This document shows positions 25,913-33,127 of a stretch of 34,078 nucleotides of DNA, piece after piece (the stretch's first letter is position 1; every line of letters starts with the position of its first letter). The DNA is taken from NCBI GenBank assembly GCA_001577025.1, contig LSCF01000010.1, positions 1 through 34,078 on the forward strand, in the 5' to 3' direction. A program made the translations under genes and the position numbers. A model generated the notes under the pieces. It saw nothing but the letters and a program-made list of their open reading frames with translations. It was not told where the DNA came from and made no database searches. The stretch comes from Fidelibacterota bacterium TCS55. Lineage in GTDB: Bacteria > Fidelibacterota > Marinisomatia > Marinisomatales > TCS55.

Positions 25913-26464
25913 TTATACCTCCGCAACTTGATGTATGATGCCTTGTCCCTTTTTAAGCGCTTGCTTATTTAATGGGAGTAGGTGGTGGTGCCGTTCGGGC
26001 AACACTTTTTTAAGCGCATTAATAACAGACGGAATATCAACAATAGCGTTTGTTCCCAACAGAGCACCCAGCATAATCATATTCATAGCACGTTTATTAT
26101 TTAATGCATGCGCCTCTTTGGTAGCTGAAATGCCAATTGCATGAATATCTTGTCTGCAATCTGCGTTAAAAATTTGGTCTTGTTCATATAACAAATACCC
26201 ATGGGGTTTCACCATGGGTTGAAATTTGTCAAAGGACGGTTGATTCAAGACAACAGCAATATCGAATGAATTCAAAATCGGTGAACTCACCGGTTGGTCT
26301 GAAATAATAACGGTACAATTAGCGGTACCACCACGCATTTCTGGACCATAACTTGGCATCCAGGAAACTTCCTTATTTTCAAGCATACCTGCATAGGCCA
26401 ATGTCATCCCCATAGACAACACACCTTGACCGCCAAATCCTGCTATAACTATTTCATGTTTCAT
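25913..26464 (-). CDS. korC: 2-oxoacid:ferredoxin oxidoreductase, gamma subunit
   Basis: 183 aa. The N terminus IVIAGFGGQGVLSMG and WMPSYGPEMRGGTANC are the signatures of the gamma domain of pyruvate/2-oxoglutarate/2-oxoisovalerate ferredoxin oxidoreductases. It is a structural subunit of the cytoplasmic complex. It lies 5 nt after the beta gene. Which 2-oxo acid is used cannot be read from this subunit. Confidence 0.92.
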   Translation of the reverse strand: MKHEIVIAGFGGQGVLSMGMTLAYAGMLENKEVSWMPSYGPEMRGGTANCTVIISDQPVSSPILNSFDIAVVLNQPSFDKFQPMVKPHGYLLYEQDQIFNADCRQDIHAIGISATKEAHALNNKRAMNMIMLGALLGTNAIVDIPSVINALKKVLPERHHHLLPLNKQALKKGQGIIHQVAEV

Positions 26465-26469
26465 AATTT

Positions 26470-27258
26470 TTATTTTGGAAATGGTTTTATATCACCCAAT
26501 GGGTAATGATTAAAAACATGGTCTTGTAACCATTCGTTTGATTCAATAGGTGTCATCTTCCACCCCGATGGACAATTGGATACAATTTCTAAAAAGCAAA
26601 CACCTTCACCACCGTTCATATGAAATTGAAAAGCTTTTGTTAATGCTTTTTTAGTTTTCCGCACTGCTTTAGCAGTATCGACTGATTGGCGTGTAACATA
26701 GGATGCACCAGGTAGTTGAGAAATTAAAGGAGTAATATCCAGCGGATATCCATGGCGATCATATTCTCTACCGGATGATGTGGTGGATGTGATAGACCCT
26801 TTTAAAGTTGTTGGGGCCATTTGTCCACCTGTCATGCCATATATACCATTATTAATAAAAAGCATTATAATGTTTTCACCACGATTCACGGTATGAATTG
26901 TTTCTGCCGTTCCGATGGCTGCAAGATCACCATCACCCTGATAGGAAAAAACAAACCGATCTGGTAAAATTCGTTTTATGCCTGTTGCAACAGCAGAAGC
27001 TCTTCCATGTGCAGCCTCTTGCATATCAATATCCATGTAGTGGTACATAAATACGGCACAACCTACTGGCGCAACACCGATCGTTTTATCTTGGATACCC
27101 AGCTCTTGAACAACTTCCATTAAAAGGCGATTCATTACCGAGTGTCCACAACCAGGACAATAGTGAAATGGTTTTTCTGTTAACGTTTCCGATCGATCCC
27201 AAACGACATCTAATTCAGATAAATAATCGCATTGTACACCTTCCATTGAAATACTCAT
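26470..27258 (-). CDS. korB: 2-oxoacid:ferredoxin oxidoreductase, beta (thiamine diphosphate) subunit
   Basis: 262 aa. FHYCPGCGHSVMN holds the CxxC pair of the cluster site, and GDGDLAAIG with the later NNGIYGMTGGQ forms the thiamine diphosphate/Mg2+ site. The active complex decarboxylates a 2-oxo acid, forms acyl-CoA and reduces ferredoxin. Its start overlaps the alpha-subunit stop by 4 nt. The downstream ptb-buk pair favours a 2-oxoisovalerate (VOR-like) specificity; 2-oxoglutarate is the alternative. Confidence 0.92.
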   Translation of the reverse strand: MSISMEGVQCDYLSELDVVWDRSETLTEKPFHYCPGCGHSVMNRLLMEVVQELGIQDKTIGVAPVGCAVFMYHYMDIDMQEAAHGRASAVATGIKRILPDRFVFSYQGDGDLAAIGTAETIHTVNRGENIIMLFINNGIYGMTGGQMAPTTLKGSITSTTSSGREYDRHGYPLDITPLISQLPGASYVTRQSVDTAKAVRKTKKALTKAFQFHMNGGEGVCFLEIVSNCPSGWKMTPIESNEWLQDHVFNHYPLGDIKPFPK

Positions 27259-28340
27259 GAATTAACCTGTGTTGATGATGATGAATAAACCTGATGAATC
27301 CTTTTCAGTAATTCATCCGGTTGTGGAATTACACCACCCATTCTACCTTGGAAATAGACCGGAACCTTTCCGTTTACAGCTAATCGAACATCTTCCACCA
27401 TTTGTCCTGCACTCATTTCAACCACCATCATGGAAGTAACTTGGTCTGCTAAAACTGCTAAGTGTTGGCTCGGGAAAGGGAATAATGTTTTTGGTCTTAA
27501 TAATCCAACCTTTAGACCATCATTTCGAGCAAGCTCTACTGCTTTATGAGCAATGCGAGATGTTAAGCCATAAGCGACCAAAACAAGATCTGCATCTTCA
27601 GTTTGAATAGATTCAATCATAACTTCATTCGCCATAATTGTTCTGTATTTTTCTTGAAGTTTCAAATTGACAGCCTCCATTTTATCGGCTTCAAGGTGCA
27701 ATGTTGTAATGACATTTGGCCCTCTTGAAGCTGGCTTTCCTTGTGTCGCCCAATCAGAGTGATCCACCAGATTATCTTCTGGGTTATAATCGGGAAACGT
27801 TACAGGCTCCATCATTTGACCCAGCGCACCGTCTGCTAAAATGAGAACAGGATTTCTGTATTGATCAGCCAAGTCAAACCCTTTAAAAACGAAGTCAGCC
27901 ATTTCTTGAACACTATTCGGTGCGAGTACAATGAGTCGATAGTCTCCATGTCCACCACCTTTAACTGCTTGAAAATAGTCACCTTGAGATGGTTGAATGG
28001 TACCAAGACCAGGGCCGCCTCTTACAACATTAACCAATAAACAGGGCAATTCACCACACGCGATGTATGAAATTGCTTCCTGCATAAGGGAGTAACCGGG
28101 GCTACTGGTGCTTGTCATAACACGTTTGCCACAACCAGCCGCACCATATACCATATTGATGGCTGCCACTTCACTTTCAGCTTGAATAAATTCACCACCT
28201 CTATCAATTAAGTGGCGTGATAAATATTCTAATAATTCAGATTGGGGAGTAATTGGATATCCAAAATATCCTTTTAGGCCAGCACGTATGGCGGCCTCAG
28301 CTAAGGCTTCATTTCCCTTCATGAGTTGTTTTTCAGGCAT
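27255..28340 (-). CDS. korA: 2-oxoacid:ferredoxin oxidoreductase, alpha subunit
   Basis: 361 aa. N-terminal pyrimidine-binding domain (LKGYFGYPITPQSELLEYL, then QAESEVAAINMVYGAAGCG with the catalytic-type glutamate; MTSTSSPGYSLMQE) followed by the second domain (VLVAYGLTSRIAHKAVELAR). Four-subunit KOR/VOR enzymes have this size, while fused PFORs are far longer. Start codon 10 nt downstream of the ferredoxin stop. It pairs with the beta subunit in the cytoplasm. Confidence 0.92.
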   Translation of the reverse strand: MPEKQLMKGNEALAEAAIRAGLKGYFGYPITPQSELLEYLSRHLIDRGGEFIQAESEVAAINMVYGAAGCGKRVMTSTSSPGYSLMQEAISYIACGELPCLLVNVVRGGPGLGTIQPSQGDYFQAVKGGGHGDYRLIVLAPNSVQEMADFVFKGFDLADQYRNPVLILADGALGQMMEPVTFPDYNPEDNLVDHSDWATQGKPASRGPNVITTLHLEADKMEAVNLKLQEKYRTIMANEVMIESIQTEDADLVLVAYGLTSRIAHKAVELARNDGLKVGLLRPKTLFPFPSQHLAVLADQVTSMMVVEMSAGQMVEDVRLAVNGKVPVYFQGRMGGVIPQPDELLKRIHQVYSSSSTQVNS

Positions 28341-28350
28341 TCATAAAACC

Positions 28351-28584
28351 TTACTCAGTTTTATATTTATTTTCCCTGAAAACTTTTATCGCTGCATCGG
28401 GGCAAACCAATGCACAGTTTGTGCAACCGGTACAAACATCTTTTGCTAAAATCGCATAATGATATCCATGACGATTCATTCCTTGAGAAAGCCCCATGCC
28501 ATTTTGGGGGCACTCAACTATACAAAGCTCACAACCTTTGCAGATTTGGCTATTAATTGTGATATGTCCTTGTAATTTTGCCAT
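28351..28584 (-). CDS. korD: 2-oxoacid:ferredoxin oxidoreductase, delta subunit (2[4Fe-4S] ferredoxin)
   Basis: 77 aa with two cluster motifs: C15, C18, C21, C25 (CKGCELCIVECP) and C51, C54, C57, C61 (CTGCTNCALVCP). It carries electrons from the thiamine centre to soluble ferredoxin. It is the first gene of the minus-strand operon and is divergent from tryptophanase, with 94 nt between the two starts. No strong ribosome site is seen before its ATG. Confidence 0.92.
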   Translation of the reverse strand: MAKLQGHITINSQICKGCELCIVECPQNGMGLSQGMNRHGYHYAILAKDVCTGCTNCALVCPDAAIKVFRENKYKTE

Positions 28585-28678
28585 AATGAGAAAATAGGAG
28601 CTAAATATCTTGTTATAATTTAACTTTTAATATGGAATGAATCCAGTTTTCGTTGATTTAAATATTTAGGAAAAATAC
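28585..28678. promoter_or_regulatory. Divergent promoter region between korD and tryptophanase
   Basis: This 94-nt AT-rich gap must hold the promoters of both the oxidoreductase operon and tryptophanase. A TATAAT (28614-28619) lies on the plus strand but lacks a good -35 at 17 nt. No long open leader with tryptophan codons, as in the enteric tnaC attenuator, fits here. Shared control of the two transcripts is therefore possible but unproven. Confidence 0.35.
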
Positions 28679-30064
28679 ATGAAGTCGAATTTTCGCACAG
28701 TTATTGAGCCGTTTGTTATTAAATCTGTGGAGCCCATACAGATGACCAATAGAAACGAAAGAAAACAAATTCTCAAGGAAAACCATTATAATTTATTTAA
28801 AGTGCCTGCCAAAGATGTTTTAATTGATTTGCTTACAGATAGTGGCACAGGTGCTATGAGTTCAGCACAATGGGCAGGAATGATGTTGGGAGATGAATCC
28901 TATGCAGGTAGTAATTCATTTCAAAAATTTGAATCAACCATTCAAGAAATTTTTGGCTTCAAACATGTCATTCCAACGCACCAAGGTCGGGCAGCAGAAC
29001 GAATTCTATTTTCTGTTATGTGTAATAATCAATCCGTTGTACCCAATAACACACATTTTGATACCACACGTGCCAATATTGAATTTCAAGGTTCGGAAGC
29101 ATTAGACCTGGTGATTGACGAGGGTAAAGATCCGAATTCATTATTTCCATTTAAAGGGAATATGGATATTCAAAAACTTGAACGAGCCATTCAGAAACAT
29201 GGAAAAGAATATATTCCACTATGTATGATAACAGTAACAAATAATTCTGGTGGTGGACAGCCTGTTTCCATGGAAAATATCCGAGCTGTAAAAACTGTCT
29301 TAAAACAATACGACATACCACTTTATTTTGATGCGGCACGATTTGCAGAAAATGCATTTTTTATTAAAATGCGAGAAGATGGCTATGCCCATAAAACAGT
29401 AAAAGAAATTGTACATGAAATGATGTCCTATGGGGATGGTTGTACCATGAGTGCGAAAAAAGATGGCATGGCAAATATTGGCGGGTTTTTATGCACTAAC
29501 GATGATCAGCTGGCACAAATGGAAAAAGACTTGCTCATTTTAACAGAAGGGTTCCCAACTTATGGTGGACTTGCTGGGAGAGATCTGGAAGCAATTTCGG
29601 TTGGCCTTCAAGAAGTATTAGATGAAAATTATTTAGCCTACCGAATAGCTGAAACACAATACTTGGGTGAACATTTGACCGGTATTGGTTATCCAATAGT
29701 TCAACCGCCGGGTGGTCATGCAATCTATGTGGATGCGAAAGCATTATTACCCCATATTCCGCCGTTGCAGTATCCAGGGCAAGCACTCTCAGCCGCACTT
29801 TATTTAGAAGGTGGAATTCGTACTGTTGAAATTGGATCAGTCATGTTTGGAAAGGTGGATGAATCAACCGGTGAAGAATACCCTGCAAATATGGAACTGG
29901 TTCGATTGGCTTTGCCGAGACGTACTCATACACAAAGCCATATTGATTATGTCATAGAAGTGATGAAAGAGCTATTTAATGAAAAAGATAAGCTAACGGG
30001 ATATAAGATTGTAAAACAGCCAAAGTATCTTCGACATTTTACTGCAGAGTTTGAATCAATTTAG
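28679..30064 (+). CDS. tnaA: Tryptophanase
   Basis: 461 aa PLP beta-eliminating lyase, normal length. Family blocks: DLLTDSGTGAMS, PTHQGRAAER, DAARFAENA, and TMSAKKDGMANIGG with the PLP lysine at K261. It resembles tyrosine phenol-lyase in places (AGRDLEAI), so I checked the residues that separate the two. The arginine that binds phenol in the lyase (MERG) is isoleucine here (TVEIG), and the C-terminal RHFTA has the histidine of tryptophanases in place of phenylalanine. It should cleave tryptophan to indole, pyruvate and ammonia. AGGAAAAATAC precedes the ATG. Divergent from the 2-oxoacid operon. Confidence 0.88.
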   Translation: MKSNFRTVIEPFVIKSVEPIQMTNRNERKQILKENHYNLFKVPAKDVLIDLLTDSGTGAMSSAQWAGMMLGDESYAGSNSFQKFESTIQEIFGFKHVIPTHQGRAAERILFSVMCNNQSVVPNNTHFDTTRANIEFQGSEALDLVIDEGKDPNSLFPFKGNMDIQKLERAIQKHGKEYIPLCMITVTNNSGGGQPVSMENIRAVKTVLKQYDIPLYFDAARFAENAFFIKMREDGYAHKTVKEIVHEMMSYGDGCTMSAKKDGMANIGGFLCTNDDQLAQMEKDLLILTEGFPTYGGLAGRDLEAISVGLQEVLDENYLAYRIAETQYLGEHLTGIGYPIVQPPGGHAIYVDAKALLPHIPPLQYPGQALSAALYLEGGIRTVEIGSVMFGKVDESTGEEYPANMELVRLALPRRTHTQSHIDYVIEVMKELFNEKDKLTGYKIVKQPKYLRHFTAEFESI

Positions 30065-30081
30065 AGCAACCTTATTGGAAA

Positions 30082-30426
30082 TTAAAACCACCACATTGTT
30101 CCAATTTTTTGACTGGTTTTAAAATAGAAAAACCAGAATACACCTAATAAAATAAAATTGATCCATCCACTCACGGAGGTCATCATTTGTATTGTGAAGT
30201 CCAAATAGTTGGCTTCAATATTCCAATAATTCAAATATAGTCCAGCGAAAAAATGGATTAACCAAAGAGCCATGAATGAATATGTTTGGGCGCGTCCAAT
30301 ATAAATATCCTTTCTCCACATTCCGCAATTAAGACATTTAAGAGATAAATCTATTTGCTCCGACTGACACCATTCACAATGGTTTTGAGATGCCAGAGAT
30401 GAACCAACAGGATTTATTTTTTGCAT
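30082..30426 (-). CDS. Zinc-ribbon two-helix membrane protein
   Basis: 114 aa, family not recognised. A four-cysteine ribbon (HCEWCQS at about 16-22, CLNCGMW at about 31-37) is followed by two hydrophobic segments (about 51-67 and 88-105). GGAGG lies just before the ATG. It is convergent with tryptophanase. Upstream, 30427-30579 holds nothing I can support. Confidence 0.65.
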   Translation of the reverse strand: MQKINPVGSSLASQNHCEWCQSEQIDLSLKCLNCGMWRKDIYIGRAQTYSFMALWLIHFFAGLYLNYWNIEANYLDFTIQMMTSVSGWINFILLGVFWFFYFKTSQKIGTMWWF

Positions 30427-30579
30427 TAAACCTCCACGGCTAATGCTTAAATTTACATCAAGTAGATATTTCTATGAATAGGCACTTGGGAATCGGGACA
30501 AAAAGCAATGGCAAGTCGCGCAATTGGGCCTGAATGAATTGTCTATTCTATACGTGCTTGTGCAGCAGCTATGATTTAC

Positions 30580-31245
30580 CTATTGAGGCGAAATTGCAGA
30601 AAAAAAGTGATTTGGGTTTGAAATATATTCTTGAACCAATGGTATAGACTTCAATGATATTTTATGGGGCGCGTTATAAATTTCTAAATGGACTTCATGT
30701 CCCCGCCCATCTAAAAATGTTTTCGCCTCTTCACTATGGGTATGGGGAATAACAGAATCCTGATCGCCATGGAGGAGAAGCACCGGTGTGTCGGTACTTT
30801 GTGGTGTGGCTTCTGATTCCAACACATCCAAGGTTTTAATAAACCCTGCAATGGGAATAATACCACCGATTCCATAAGGAAGTCGCAGGGCATACTCCAT
30901 GGCCAGGCTGGCACCCTGCGAAAATCCAATTAAGAAAATATTTTCTCTGGCGAATCCTTCTTTTTGGATATCACCCATTAATTGATGTAGACCAATCCAG
31001 GTCTTTTCGAAATTCCATCCTTTTTCATCACTACCACTAAACCAGGTATAACCTTTACCTAAATCCGATCGATAAGGGGCCCGGGGGAAATACCATTTCG
31101 CATGTTCAACCTTCATCATCTTGGCCACAGGTTCAAATACATGTTCATTACCCGTCCACCCATGGAGGCCAACGATAGCCTTTTTCGGCCGATCACTGGT
31201 GGCATAAATTCGTGTGATTAAATTAGAACTCACAGCAGCATGCAT
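30580..31245 (-). CDS. Alpha/beta hydrolase (phospholipase/carboxylesterase type)
   Basis: 221 aa. Nucleophile elbow GFSQGAS (S109), acid HGDQDSVIP (D163) and APHK histidine (H194) form a complete triad. The oxyanion hole is GLHGWTGN. This is the carboxylesterase/lysophospholipase family, normally cytoplasmic; no signal peptide is seen. Its start overlaps the end of the small lipoprotein gene by 23 nt and lacks a clear ribosome site, so translation is probably coupled. Substrate unknown. Confidence 0.85.
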   Translation of the reverse strand: MHAAVSSNLITRIYATSDRPKKAIVGLHGWTGNEHVFEPVAKMMKVEHAKWYFPRAPYRSDLGKGYTWFSGSDEKGWNFEKTWIGLHQLMGDIQKEGFARENIFLIGFSQGASLAMEYALRLPYGIGGIIPIAGFIKTLDVLESEATPQSTDTPVLLLHGDQDSVIPHTHSEEAKTFLDGRGHEVHLEIYNAPHKISLKSIPLVQEYISNPNHFFSAISPQ

Positions 31246-31480
31246 CTAAAACCGTGACGGATTGGAGAGAGAGTTCTTCATTGTATATATAGGCTTGAAT
31301 GCAGGTGCCTACAGTAACGCCGGATATCTGCGCCAACCCCTCATATTTACTTAAATCGTTTTCAGATACTTTCATGACAATCATTCCGCCGAAAACATCT
31401 CCGCAATTATTACATTTTGAATCCTTGTCGCAGGATAAGGACATGATACCGATTAATGTAATAAATAAAAGTCGTTTCAA
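31223..31480 (-). CDS. Small cysteine-rich putative lipoprotein
   Basis: 85 aa from a TTG at 31480: GGAG (31487-31490) is 6 nt upstream and lies inside the preceding gene, whose stop is one base before this start. A longer TTG start (31492) overlaps that site and is unlikely. The hydrophobic signal ends MSLSC (possible lipobox, C17, with a weak -3 residue). Then come CNNCG, a lone C60, and a C-terminal ACCCEF. Eight or so cysteines in 85 residues suggest disulphides or metal binding. I do not recognise a family. Confidence 0.6.
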   Translation of the reverse strand: MKRLLFITLIGIMSLSCDKDSKCNNCGDVFGGMIVMKVSENDLSKYEGLAQISGVTVGTCIQAYIYNEELSLQSVTVLDACCCEF

Positions 31481-31481
31481 T

Positions 31482-31793
31482 TTATTCTCCAAAATTGGAT
31501 TCTGCAGTCAATACCCATTTGGCATTGCCGGGGGTACGGCTTGGTTCAAGGCGATAGAGTTCACCTGTGGCCGTATCTAGCATGTAGTGCCAGTGGGTCC
31601 GCTCGATTTGAAAAGACTGAAGTTGGAATCGGCCGGCGGCTTTATCCTTCCCCAATTGATCCTGTACATAGGTGTCTAACTCTGTCATGATGGTGGCTAA
31701 ACTATCATCCTGGGCTTGGGTTGCGCCCATGAAGGTAAAGAGCATGGCTGTGAGCGACGTACCTGTGATTAATCCGGTTATATATCGTTTCAT
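31482..31793 (-). CDS. Small secreted protein of unknown function
   Basis: 103 aa from the ATG at 31793; GGAG overlaps an earlier in-frame ATG (31805), so the later start is preferred. A signal peptide ends TQAQ. The mature part is mostly helical at first (LATIMTELDTYVQDQLGK), then has FQIERTHWHYMLDTATGELYRLE, a strand-turn-strand that resembles a repeat reporting a protein's own kinetic or binding surface, but no family is recognised. It lies between the MBL-fold gene and the lipoprotein gene in one minus-strand operon. Confidence 0.65.
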   Translation of the reverse strand: MKRYITGLITGTSLTAMLFTFMGATQAQDDSLATIMTELDTYVQDQLGKDKAAGRFQLQSFQIERTHWHYMLDTATGELYRLEPSRTPGNAKWVLTAESNFGE

Positions 31794-31807
31794 CTTGTTC
31801 TCCATGG

Positions 31808-32470
31808 TTAAGATCCGATTGTTCGGTCGGCCTCGTAATCGGCCATCCGCTGGACGAAATCGTCCTCGTCCTCTGCCTGAAGCAATGGACTGATTGCAAT
31901 ATTATCTTTTAGTGTAATGGTCATTTTGGGTCCATAATCATGACCGGGATAAATGGTGGTTTGATCCGGGAGTTCCATAATGGTATCATAAACAGATCGG
32001 TATAAAGTGCGTGTGTCGCTGCCCTTGCTTATGGTGCGGCCCGTACGGCCCACAAATAGTGTATCCCCTGTAAACAGAATATCATCCAATAGATAACAGA
32101 CTGAATCTGGGTAATGGCCCGGCGTATAATAGACTTCCAAACTCAATTGACCCACTGTAACAATGTCTCCTTGCTTCACGGGCTTGATATAATGACATTT
32201 TACCTTATCCTCCGATTCTTTATAGACCATAGAAACCAGGTTGGGGAATGCATCCACATATTCATCTATATAGGCGATATGATCTCCATGGGTATGGGTA
32301 ATGAATAGAGCGATTAATCCCCGACGATTAACAAAGGGTTTTAATTGTTTGAGGGGAATTGCCGCATCCACCAGGAACTGATTCCCCGTACGCATGCAGG
32401 AAACAAGGTAGGTGAGGTTATCGTCATACCCCCCCTTAAAGGATCGAACGGAATAATCTGTTTCAGCCAT
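31808..32470 (-). CDS. MBL-fold metallo-hydrolase
   Basis: 220 aa. Metal ligands of the metallo-beta-lactamase fold are all present: HTHGDH (H59, H61, D63, H64), H119 (TPGHYPD), D136 (FTGDTLF) and H177 (YPGHDYG). The GRTGRT stretch is close to that of glyoxalase II and persulfide dioxygenase-like enzymes, so a thioester or persulfide substrate is likely. It is the first gene of a minus-strand group with a small secreted protein, a lipoprotein and an esterase. Confidence 0.87.
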   Translation of the reverse strand: MAETDYSVRSFKGGYDDNLTYLVSCMRTGNQFLVDAAIPLKQLKPFVNRRGLIALFITHTHGDHIAYIDEYVDAFPNLVSMVYKESEDKVKCHYIKPVKQGDIVTVGQLSLEVYYTPGHYPDSVCYLLDDILFTGDTLFVGRTGRTISKGSDTRTLYRSVYDTIMELPDQTTIYPGHDYGPKMTITLKDNIAISPLLQAEDEDDFVQRMADYEADRTIGS

Positions 32471-32495
32471 AAGTGGGGGGAATTTAAATACCTTT

Positions 32496-32524
32496 TTGGA
32501 ACAATTATCACTCCGTTATATTCT
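32496..32524 (+). promoter_or_regulatory. Candidate sigma70-like promoter
   Basis: TTGGAA (32496-32501) and TATTCT (32519-32524) are 17 nt apart, 30 nt before the small membrane protein start. It lies in the divergent gap between the MBL-fold gene and the plus-strand pair. Similarity to consensus is only moderate. Confidence 0.35.
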
Positions 32525-32554
32525 AATAGGTTAAAAAGCGAATATGGAGAGCAT

Positions 32555-32773
32555 ATGGAAATAAAAAATATAGGTATTTACCTCATTCTAGCCGGCGGTG
32601 TGATTCTGGCGCTAAAATTCATCAATGCCATTATCAGTTTTATTTTGAGTGATTTTCTCCTGGGATTGGGAACCATCCTTCTTATTGGCGGTGCCGTCGT
32701 TTTGGCATTAAAATTCGTGAAAGAAAAACGGGATGATAAAAATGATGAACCATTTCGAGGGATAGACAAATGA
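32555..32773 (+). CDS. Small two-helix membrane protein
   Basis: 72 aa from the ATG at 32555, with GGAG 5 nt upstream. An upstream in-frame extension would run into the divergent gene and is not used. Two hydrophobic segments (about 7-27 and 32-51), both ending ALKF(V/I), flank a short loop, and a charged tail follows (KEKRDDKNDEP). The two halves look like a repeat of the same helix (LAGGVILALKF / LIGGAVVLALKF). Its TGA overlaps the ATG of the YbjQ-family gene (ATGA). Confidence 0.65.
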   Translation: MEIKNIGIYLILAGGVILALKFINAIISFILSDFLLGLGTILLIGGAVVLALKFVKEKRDDKNDEPFRGIDK

Positions 32774-33088
32774 TCCTCAACAACTGAACACATTGCCGGA
32801 TATGTCATTACAGAACATTTGGGCACTGTCATCGGGAATACAATCCGGGCCCGTCATGTTGGTAAAGACATCATGGCAGCATTTCGAACCCTTGTGGGCG
32901 GTGAAGTAAAAGAATACACGGGTATGATGGCTGAATCCCGAGAGCAAGCCCTGATGCGTATGAAAGACCGTGCAGAAGAAATGGGTGCAGATGCTGTGGT
33001 AGGTGTGAGGTTTCAAACATCCATGATTTTGCAGGGAACCGCAGAACTGCTGGTTTACGGCACTGCAGTGAAGATTGGGCGGAAATAA
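32770..33088 (+). pseudogene. YbjQ-family protein, start region frameshifted
   Basis: The YbjQ/UPF0145 family has about 105 aa. The frame open from 32774 reads SSTTEHIAGYVITEHLGTVI, then RARHVGKDIMAAFRTLVGGE and MGADAVVGVRF, and ends GTAVKIG, a full family match apart from its beginning. The ATG at 32770, overlapping the preceding stop as ATGA, is in another frame; dropping one C at 32775-32776 makes it read MISTTEHIAGY, the expected start. The only start in the open frame is an internal TTG at 32819 that would cut off the first strands. So this is an early one-base insertion or error. Function of the family: putative metal-binding, pentameric; not established. Confidence 0.8.
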
Positions 33089-33095
33089 TTTACAT

Positions 33096-33123
33096 GTAGA
33101 GACGCAGCATGCTACGTCTCTAC
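33096..33123. repeat. GTA...TAC palindrome between convergent genes
   Basis: 28 nt with 9-bp arms GTAGAGACG / CGTCTCTAC around a near-palindromic centre containing AGCATGCT. It fills the short gap between the convergent YbjQ-family gene and the large sortilin-like gene. It is the closest relative of the perfect palindrome at 5735. Confidence 0.8.
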
Positions 33124-33127
33124 TATT

